This document shows, one piece after another, positions 57,739 through 64,000 of a stretch of DNA of 64,000 nucleotides. Within the stretch, counting starts at the first letter, position 1; the number at the start of each line of letters is the position of its first letter. The stretch is taken from positions 14,462 through 78,461 of the forward strand of contig CAZLWA010000043.1 of the NCBI GenBank assembly GCA_964563165.1, read 5' to 3'. Source of the DNA: CAZLWA01 sp964563165. GTDB lineage: Bacteria > CLD3 > SB21. The position numbers were made by a program, and so were the translations under genes. A model generated the notes under the pieces. That model searched no databases, was not told the DNA's origin, and saw only the letters and a program-made list of their open reading frames with translations.

Positions 57739-58893
57739 ATGAAAATTGGAATTACGTGCTATCCTACCTACGGCGGAAGCGGCGTCGTGGCGACCGAGCT
57801 GGGTATCGAGCTCGCCAAACGCGGACACGACATCCATTTTATCACTTCCGATATCCCGTTTCGTTTATCGGGATTTCGTGAACATATTTATTTTCATGCG
57901 GTGGAGGTCATGACCTATCCGGTCATCGATCAGTCTCCGTATGCGCTCACGCTCGCAGCGCGTATGGCGGAAGTCGCGGAATTTGAGGACCTGGATCTAC
58001 TGCATGTCCATTATGCGATTCCGCATGCGCCCAGCGCGTATCTCGCGAAACAGATCATTAAAAAAAATAACCGCCTGAAAGAGCTGAAAACCGTCACGAC
58101 GCTGCACGGCACCGATATTACGCTGCTCGGCCTGGACCGCTCATTTTTGAATTTGATCAAGTTCAGCATAGATGAAAGCGACGGCACGACGGCGGTTTCC
58201 AAATACCTGCGGAATCGAACGTACTCGGAATTCAAGCCGAATCGAAAGATCGAAGTGATTCACAATTTCATTGATACCGAAAAGTACAAGCCGCAGCCGG
58301 ACCGGGATCCGTGCGGAGGTTTCTTACATAAGATCGCTCCGAACCGCGAGAAGATCATTATGCATACCAGCAATTTTCGTCCGTTGAAGCGGGTGGCGGA
58401 TGTCGTGAAGATTTTTGCGAAGGTCCGGGACACGGTCGATTCGAAACTCATCTTGGTCGGCGACGGGCCGGAACGTTACGCGATCGAACAGCTGGTGCGT
58501 GAATTAAAAGTGGAAAACGATACGTTTTTCTTAGGGAAGCAGGAAGCGGTTTCGGACCTGGTATCTTCGGCGGACGTCTTCCTGCTGCCGAGCGAATCGG
58601 AGAGTTTCGGTCTGGCGGCGCTGGAAGCGATGAGCTCAGGCGTTCCGGCGGTGACCACGAACGTGGGCGGATTGCCGGAAATCAATATTCACGGAGAGAC
58701 CGGCTATATGGAGAAGCTCGGCGATGTGGATGCCATGGCCGGTGATATTGTAAAAATTTTATCCGACGACGATCTGCGGCGTACGCTGGGCGATCAGGCG
58801 CGTCAGCGCGTCATTGAGAATTTCGGAACGGATAAGATCGTCAAACAATATCAGGATTACTACGAAAGCGTGTTACAAGGAAAAAACAACTAG
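57739..58893 (+). CDS. bshA: N-acetyl-alpha-D-glucosaminyl L-malate synthase
   Basis: The first enzyme of bacillithiol synthesis, joining UDP-GlcNAc and L-malate. The 384-residue GT4 glycosyltransferase opens with ITCYPTYGGSGVVATELG, followed by HVHYAIPHAPSAYLA, TTLHGTDITLLG and VIHNFIDTEKY, all characteristic of BshA, and ends with the GT-B nucleotide-binding segment LPSESESFGLAALEAMSSGVPAV. BshB and BshC are not in this window. Bacillithiol genes are typical of Bacillota, Bacteroidota and Chlorobi-related groups. The next gene overlaps its stop by one base. Confidence 0.95.
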   Translation: MKIGITCYPTYGGSGVVATELGIELAKRGHDIHFITSDIPFRLSGFREHIYFHAVEVMTYPVIDQSPYALTLAARMAEVAEFEDLDLLHVHYAIPHAPSAYLAKQIIKKNNRLKELKTVTTLHGTDITLLGLDRSFLNLIKFSIDESDGTTAVSKYLRNRTYSEFKPNRKIEVIHNFIDTEKYKPQPDRDPCGGFLHKIAPNREKIIMHTSNFRPLKRVADVVKIFAKVRDTVDSKLILVGDGPERYAIEQLVRELKVENDTFFLGKQEAVSDLVSSADVFLLPSESESFGLAALEAMSSGVPAVTTNVGGLPEINIHGETGYMEKLGDVDAMAGDIVKILSDDDLRRTLGDQARQRVIENFGTDKIVKQYQDYYESVLQGKNN

Positions 58894-59621
58894 TGCCGAA
58901 AAAAATTTTAATCATCGCGCATCGCGGCGTGACGTACTCGGGATTTCCTGAAAATTCATTGCCGGGATTTCAGGCGGTTATTGATGAAAACTACGACGGC
59001 GTCGAACTGGATGTGCGATTGACCAGAGATAAGGAGTTGGTGGTATTTCATGATATTCGCCTGGAACGCCTCACGCGAGACGGGCACGGAATGGTGCGGT
59101 CAAAAAAATTTTCCGAGCTGAAAAAACTTCGGTTAAAGAATGCGTCGGTCGATACATGCATCGCTTCGCTGGCGGAAGTATTGGAACTTTTCAAGCCGGC
59201 GAACAAATTGATCAACATAGAGATCAAGAGTGAAATGCCGTTGCGCGGAAAGATCGAACAGCGTGTGATCGATCTTATTCACACGTTCGGTGTTCATAAC
59301 AACGTCATCTTGTCGTCCTTCAATCCGCTGGTCATCAGGAAGGTTCAGAAGATCGATCCGGACATTCGCACCGGATTTATTTATCAAAAGCGGCTTCCGA
59401 AATTCAATCAAAAACTGGCCAAAGGACTTATCGCCACATCCTGGCATCCCAATTATTTGGGCGTCAGCGCGCTGTTGCTCGAAAAGGCCGCCGATGCCGG
59501 GTGCGCCGTTTTTCCCTGGACGGTGAATGAAGAAAAAGATTTCCGGCGCATGATGGAATTGGAAGTCGATGGCGTCATCACGGATTTCCCCAATCGCGCG
59601 CGGAACATATTTGAATCTTAA
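58893..59621 (+). CDS. Glycerophosphodiester phosphodiesterase
   Basis: A 242-residue GDPD TIM-barrel enzyme that hydrolyses glycerophosphodiesters to glycerol-3-phosphate and an alcohol. Motifs are IAHRG at residues 8-12, PENSLPGFQ, VELDVRLTRD, VVFHDIRLERLT and LINIEIKSE, containing the metal ligands. No signal peptide is present, so it is cytoplasmic. The GTG start shares the G of the bshA TAG stop. The carA start lies 20 nt beyond its stop. Confidence 0.93.
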   Translation: MPKKILIIAHRGVTYSGFPENSLPGFQAVIDENYDGVELDVRLTRDKELVVFHDIRLERLTRDGHGMVRSKKFSELKKLRLKNASVDTCIASLAEVLELFKPANKLINIEIKSEMPLRGKIEQRVIDLIHTFGVHNNVILSSFNPLVIRKVQKIDPDIRTGFIYQKRLPKFNQKLAKGLIATSWHPNYLGVSALLLEKAADAGCAVFPWTVNEEKDFRRMMELEVDGVITDFPNRARNIFES

Positions 59622-59640
59622 AAGAAATTCAGGAAAATCT

Positions 59641-60768
59641 ATGGCCCCGGTCCCCGCAAAATTAGTTCTCGAAGACGGACAAAGTTACGATTGTTATTCC
59701 TTCGGCGCGGATGGCGAAACGACGGGGGAGATCGTTTTTAATACAAGCATGACCGGATATCAGGAAATTCTTTCCGATCCGTCGTACTGCGGACAGATGA
59801 TCGTGATGACGTATCCGCTCATCGGAAATTACGGGGTCAATACCGACGATCTTGAATCCCAAAAACCGCAGGTCAGGGCATTCATCGTCAAGGAACTTTG
59901 CACCTATCCCTCCAATTGGCGTTCGCATCAATCGCTGGATTCATTCTTGAAAAAGAACGGTGTGATGGGCATCGAGGGTCTTGACACGCGCGCGATCACG
60001 CGTCATATCCGGAATTGCGGCGCCATGCGGGCGATCATTTCAACCCATGATCTGAAAGTACCCAGCTTGCTTGAAAAAGTAAAAAATTCGCCCGGCATGA
60101 TCGGAGCGAATTTGGTAGATGAAGTGACGTGTAAGAGCCCGTACTCGTGGGATCAGGCCAATCTACCGGATTGGCAGTATCGGGATAATATTGAAAAAAC
60201 GGTCCATTATAACATTGCCGTCTACGATTTCGGCGTCAAGCGAAATATCTTACGTAAATTCATCGAACGCGGATGCGCGCTGCAGATCGTTCCAGCCAAA
60301 ACAACGGCCGAAGAAATTTTGGAAATGAATCCCGACGGTATTTTCCTGTCGAACGGTCCCGGCGATCCGGAAGCCGTGGACTATGCCATTCAGGAAATTA
60401 AGAAACTCATCGGTAAAAAACCGATCTTCGGTATTTGCCTCGGACAACAATTAGCAGGCATTGCACTCGGCGGGCATACGTACAAGCTTAAATTCGGCCA
60501 TCGAGGCGCCAACCATCCTGTGAAGAACCTGGCTACGGGCATGATCGAAATTACCTCGCAAAATCACGGCTTCACGGTGGACCCGAAATCCCTGAATGAA
60601 AAGGAGATTGAACTCACCCATTTCAATTTATACGACGGAACCCTCGAGGGATTCCGGCATAAGGAACTTCCGATTTTTTCCGTGCAATATCACCCGGAGG
60701 CCTCGCCGGGCCCTCACGACAGTGATTATTTATTCAGTCAATTTCTGGAGAGTATCGAAAAGAATTAG
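59641..60768 (+). CDS. carA: Carbamoyl-phosphate synthase small chain
   Basis: The glutaminase subunit that supplies ammonia for carbamoyl phosphate. The 375-residue protein starts MAPVPAKLVLEDG; the conserved GYQEILSDPSYCGQMIVMTYPLIGNYG follows. The class I glutamine amidotransferase triad is Cys in GICLGQQ, and His/Glu in YHPEASPGPHD. I start at ATG 59641, with AGGA 7 nt upstream; a longer frame overlapping the upstream gene is unsupported. carB does not follow: the next gene is a convergent CAX antiporter 18 nt away. Confidence 0.96.
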   Translation: MAPVPAKLVLEDGQSYDCYSFGADGETTGEIVFNTSMTGYQEILSDPSYCGQMIVMTYPLIGNYGVNTDDLESQKPQVRAFIVKELCTYPSNWRSHQSLDSFLKKNGVMGIEGLDTRAITRHIRNCGAMRAIISTHDLKVPSLLEKVKNSPGMIGANLVDEVTCKSPYSWDQANLPDWQYRDNIEKTVHYNIAVYDFGVKRNILRKFIERGCALQIVPAKTTAEEILEMNPDGIFLSNGPGDPEAVDYAIQEIKKLIGKKPIFGICLGQQLAGIALGGHTYKLKFGHRGANHPVKNLATGMIEITSQNHGFTVDPKSLNEKEIELTHFNLYDGTLEGFRHKELPIFSVQYHPEASPGPHDSDYLFSQFLESIEKN

Positions 60769-60786
60769 CTCCTTCGCCGCTTTTAT

Positions 60787-61863
60787 TTACGGTAAGTAAT
60801 AAAATGCAATTCCCAGAATAACGTAGACCGCCAGGAGCTGAACTCCTTCCATCCAATTGGATTCTCCATCCATCGTCACCAGGCTCAACAAACCGACCGA
60901 CACCGTGATCGAAACTACCTCAAAAGTCGTGAAAATGAGATCCATCGGTTGACCGAAGAGGTAGCTGACAAAAATCAAAAGGGGCGCAACGAACAGCGCA
61001 ATTTGCAAACTGGATCCGATCGCAATATTGAGCGCCAGATCCATTTGATTTTTTGCCGCCATCAAAATGGCGGTGCTGTGTTCCGCGGCATTGCCGATAA
61101 TAGCAACCAAGATCACGCCGACGAAAACATCCGTCATGCCGAAGGCCTTCGCCGTGTGCTCAACCGCTCCAACCAGAAATTCGGACATCACCGCAATAAA
61201 AGCCGTAGCGATAAGAAGAACGACGACCGATTTCTTGCGGCTCCAGGCTGCGGCAGTTTCCGGCTGATCCGCGTGACTCTCTCCGGCATACAAATGTTTG
61301 TGCGTCCGAAGCGAGAAGATCAAGCTGAGGAGATAAATAACAAAAAGCACGACCGCAATTTCCAAACTCAATTCGAGTTCGTGGGATTGCGCATGGCCTT
61401 TAACCAGGAGGTGGAAAATTGCGGGGACAACCAGGGACACGACGCTCAGCATTAAAAGCGTTGCTCCGTTGTTGGCGGCAGTGCGGTTGAATGTCTGGCG
61501 CTCATATTTCGCACCGCCGACCGCAATGCTCAGCCCCAAAACGAGTAAAATATTGCCGATGATCGAGCCGGTAAGCGACGCTTTGACGACGTCGTGCAAT
61601 CCCGCTTTGAGCGCGATCAGCGCGATGATCAATTCCGCCGCATTTCCAAACGTTGCGTTAAGGAGCCCGCCCAGCCCCGCGCCGAGTTTGTGCGACAGAT
61701 GTTCCGTGGCCTTACCCATCATGCCCGCCAGCGGGACAATAGCCAGCGCTGACATAACAAAAATCCACACCGGATCCGCATGAGTAAATTCCATGAAAAA
61801 GCTGATTGGAACGAAGATAAGCAGAACCATGAGCGGTTCGATAGTCCACTGACCGATTTTCAT
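60787..61863 (-). CDS. Calcium/proton antiporter (CAX family)
   Basis: A 358-residue membrane protein with about 11 hydrophobic segments. Two inverted halves each carry the CAX ion-binding repeat: GLLNATFGNAAELIIALIALK and GVILVAIIGNAAEHSTAILMA. It exchanges Ca2+ (or another divalent cation) for protons at the inner membrane, probably for efflux. A His-containing loop (FSLRTHKHLYAGESHAD) lies between the halves. It begins 20 nt downstream of truA, in the same direction. Confidence 0.93.
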   Translation of the reverse strand: MKIGQWTIEPLMVLLIFVPISFFMEFTHADPVWIFVMSALAIVPLAGMMGKATEHLSHKLGAGLGGLLNATFGNAAELIIALIALKAGLHDVVKASLTGSIIGNILLVLGLSIAVGGAKYERQTFNRTAANNGATLLMLSVVSLVVPAIFHLLVKGHAQSHELELSLEIAVVLFVIYLLSLIFSLRTHKHLYAGESHADQPETAAAWSRKKSVVVLLIATAFIAVMSEFLVGAVEHTAKAFGMTDVFVGVILVAIIGNAAEHSTAILMAAKNQMDLALNIAIGSSLQIALFVAPLLIFVSYLFGQPMDLIFTTFEVVSITVSVGLLSLVTMDGESNWMEGVQLLAVYVILGIAFYYLP

Positions 61864-61883
61864 AACATCCTCCCTGAGTTTTA

Positions 61884-62612
61884 TTAATAAACAACTTCTT
61901 CCAGGAACAATCCCACCGCCGGGGCGGTAAATCCCGCAAGCTTGCGGTCTTCTTTTTCAATAATAATCTTCAGATCCTCGAGAGTAATTTTTTCGCGGCC
62001 TAAATTTACAAACGTACCGACGATCGCACGCACCATATTGTGCAAGAAACGATTGGCGTGGATCTCAAAAATTTTCACGCCATCCCGTTCAACCCATTCG
62101 GCTTTGGATACCCGGCAGAGATAATGATCGACTTCCGCGTCCGATAAACAGAAGGATTTGAAGCTCTTTTCGCCGATCAGGAGCGCACAGCCGGATTGCA
62201 TCCGTTCAAAATTCAGGGCGTGCGGATAAAACCAGTGATACTGTCGTCCGACCGCCAGCGGTTCCTGGACGATATAATACTTGTAACGGCGCTCTTTGGC
62301 GGAAAACCTTGCATGGAAATCCATATCCATCTCGTGAATTCTTTTAATGCGGATATCCGTCGGTAAAACCGCATTGAGCCCTTTCAAAAGATCGGGCAGC
62401 TCCATTTCTTTTTCGATCTTGAAATTAGCGACTTGTCCGCGTGCGTGGACGCCCGTATCCGTTCGTCCCGCGCCTTCGGTAACCACCGGTTCGGAGGTGA
62501 TCGTTTGGACGGCTTTCTGCAATTCGTCCTGAACGCTCCGGCAATTCGTCTGAAACTGCCATCCGTGAAATTTCGTTCCGTCGTATTCGACGATGATCTT
62601 GATGTTGCGCAT
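61884..62612 (-). CDS. truA: tRNA pseudouridine(38-40) synthase
   Basis: A 242-residue enzyme modifying the anticodon stem-loop. It opens with IKIIVEYDGTKFHGWQFQ and has the catalytic Asp in AGRTDTGVHARGQVANF, followed by ERRYKYYI and FLHNMVRAIVGTFVNLGR. I start at ATG 62612 (MRNIKIIVEYDG), the usual N-terminus; the longer frame from 62633 is unconserved. Divergent from the DUF4301 gene. Confidence 0.95.
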   Translation of the reverse strand: MRNIKIIVEYDGTKFHGWQFQTNCRSVQDELQKAVQTITSEPVVTEGAGRTDTGVHARGQVANFKIEKEMELPDLLKGLNAVLPTDIRIKRIHEMDMDFHARFSAKERRYKYYIVQEPLAVGRQYHWFYPHALNFERMQSGCALLIGEKSFKSFCLSDAEVDHYLCRVSKAEWVERDGVKIFEIHANRFLHNMVRAIVGTFVNLGREKITLEDLKIIIEKEDRKLAGFTAPAVGLFLEEVVY

Positions 62613-62704
62613 GAGGCAACTTAAGGGAAGCAAAAGACAGTTTCAATTATTTTATTGCATTCATAAGATTTTATGATAATTTTGATTTTATATAAAGGCT
62701 ACCT

Positions 62705-64000
62705 ATGAACCCAAGCATATTCAACAGGAGCGACCTTCGGCAATTGACGCGCGCGGGCATCTCTAAAAAGAAAGTACTGGCGGAAATCGGACGATTCAAA
62801 AAAGGTACGCCTTTCTTGACGCTGGAAAGACCCTGTACTCCCGGCGACGGCATCCGCGTTCTTGCAAGCGCCGATGAGAATAAGTTCTCCCGCCTGTTTG
62901 AAGAGACGGCACAATCCGGCCGTGCGATGAAATTTGTTCCGGCTTCCGGGGCCGCAAGCCGGATGTTTCAGTTTTTACAGTCTTTCCGCCATAGGGATCG
63001 AACCATCGGTGAAGCGGAGGCATCAGCAATTCCGGATCCGAATGAAAAGATGTTCTTTGAATTTATCAGTAATCTTAAGCGCTTCGCGTTTTACGGGGAT
63101 TTACAATCGGCCCTGGCTAAACGCGGCGCGGATATAGGGCAAACCATCGCCGAAGGCCGGTTCAAAGAAATAGCAGAGGCCCTTCTTTCGGAGGAAGGGC
63201 TCAATTATGCCCATCAACCCAAAGCGCTGATACCTTTTCACAGGTACGCCGATCATTGCCGAACCTCTCTGGAAGAGCATTTGGTTGAGGCGTGCCACTA
63301 CGTGCGTGATAAAAAGAGTGTTGCGCGTATCCATTTTACGGTTGCGCCGGAACAGGGGCCGGCGGTTCGACGGCACACGAAGAATGTAAAATCTCTATAT
63401 GAGAAGTCCGGCGTGCGGTTGAAAATTTCATTTTCAGATCAAGAGAATTCCAGCAACACGATCGCGGTTGATCCGGATAATAAACCGTTCCGCGACGCGG
63501 ACGGAAAATTAGTTTTCCGGCCTGCCGGACACGGCGCGCTTTTGGCAAATCTCCATAAGCTGAACGGGGATATCATCTTTATCAAGAACATCGATAACGT
63601 TGTTTCCGATTCTCTGAAAGAAGCGACCTATCATTATAAAAAAGTATTAGGCGGAATTCTGGTCGAACTGCAAAATAGAGTTTTTGATTATCTGCAGCAG
63701 CTTCAAGACAGGTCATTGCCGGCGGGCGGGCTGGAAGAGATCGTCACTTTCTCCGAGGCCAGCCTCTTCATCAAACTTCCTCGGGGCATAAAGAAGAAGC
63801 AGATAAGGATTTTTCTCATTGACAGACTCAACCGTCCGATCCGCGTTTGCGGCATGGTTAAAAATACGGGCGAACCCGGCGGCGGTCCATTCTGGGTGCG
63901 ATCCAAGAACGGCACGCTTTCGATGCAAATCGTCGAGCAATCACAGGTCGATGCGGCTCAAAAACAAATATGGAATTCGTCCACGCATTTTAACCCGGTG
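62705..64000 (+). CDS. DUF4301 family protein, 3'-truncated by window edge
   Basis: An open frame of 432 codons from ATG 62705 to the right edge. The N-terminal third holds KFVPASGAASRMFQ (about residues 78-91), and the C-terminal visible part has GEPGGGPFWV (about 389-398); both are hallmarks of DUF4301, a family common in Bacteroidota and relatives. The first motif, with RIHFTVAPEQG and NPV, suggests a nucleotidyltransferase (sugar-nucleotide pyrophosphorylase-like) fold, but no activity is established to my knowledge. The usual family length is a little over 500, so roughly 80-100 residues are missing. The upstream region is AT-rich without a clear promoter. Confidence 0.88.
   Translation, partial: MNPSIFNRSDLRQLTRAGISKKKVLAEIGRFKKGTPFLTLERPCTPGDGIRVLASADENKFSRLFEETAQSGRAMKFVPASGAASRMFQFLQSFRHRDRTIGEAEASAIPDPNEKMFFEFISNLKRFAFYGDLQSALAKRGADIGQTIAEGRFKEIAEALLSEEGLNYAHQPKALIPFHRYADHCRTSLEEHLVEACHYVRDKKSVARIHFTVAPEQGPAVRRHTKNVKSLYEKSGVRLKISFSDQENSSNTIAVDPDNKPFRDADGKLVFRPAGHGALLANLHKLNGDIIFIKNIDNVVSDSLKEATYHYKKVLGGILVELQNRVFDYLQQLQDRSLPAGGLEEIVTFSEASLFIKLPRGIKKKQIRIFLIDRLNRPIRVCGMVKNTGEPGGGPFWVRSKNGTLSMQIVEQSQVDAAQKQIWNSSTHFNPV

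Overview
This window carries about 57 protein genes at high coding density. I found no rRNA, tRNA, CRISPR array, insertion sequence or prophage. The gene content points to the Fibrobacterota-Chlorobiota-Bacteroidota (FCB) side of the tree: a type IX secretion sorting tail next to a PorV-like barrel, a second PorV/PorQ-like protein, a DUF4301 protein, bacillithiol synthase BshA, the futalosine-pathway enzyme MqnC, HPr kinase and SelB. Many genes have clear Shine-Dalgarno sequences, and several intergenic regions hold TTGACA/TATAAT-type promoters with 17-nt spacers. Both are unlike Bacteroidota proper, so an Ignavibacteria-, Calditrichota- or KSB1-like lineage is more likely. That placement is inference.

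Region 1-9.5 kb: a cut-off bifunctional Rel (-), glmS (+), then a leftward run uvrA > hprK > MCE/MlaD protein > ZIP metal transporter. glmS and the ZIP gene converge on a long AT-rich inverted repeat. Region 9.6-17.4 kb: a leftward cluster of exported proteins. Five consecutive genes carry seven LPP20-like domains, and the last gene is a secreted TPR protein with an intact caspase-like CHAT protease domain. A strong terminator splits the first gene from the rest. This is my best candidate for an undescribed system.

Region 17.5-31.4 kb: purM, a large T9SS-tailed protein whose M6-peptidase zinc site has been lost, and PorV (all -). Then pyrB, rfbB and a cNMP-binding protein (+), and selB > FG-GAP protein > dacB > PorV/PorQ-like (-). 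selB begins directly at a 14-bp tandem repeat. Region 31.6-40.6 kb: rpe, an orphan HcrB-like FAD/4Fe-4S subunit, a TonB-like protein, purD and an amidase (+), then pabC > pabB (-) and mqnC (+).

Region 40.7-49.7 kb (mostly -): FucP-type sugar transporter, SpoIID-like lipoprotein, a 32-residue membrane microprotein on the + strand with its own consensus promoter, NtrC-type regulator, murJ, LON-like domain protein, aroB and ychF. Region 49.8-60.8 kb (+): exported amidase, M16 peptidase, thiL, M24 peptidase, greA, a small membrane protein, bshA, a glycerophosphodiesterase and carA. Region 60.8-64 kb: CAX antiporter and truA (-), then a DUF4301 protein cut by the window end. Many units mix housekeeping and envelope genes.
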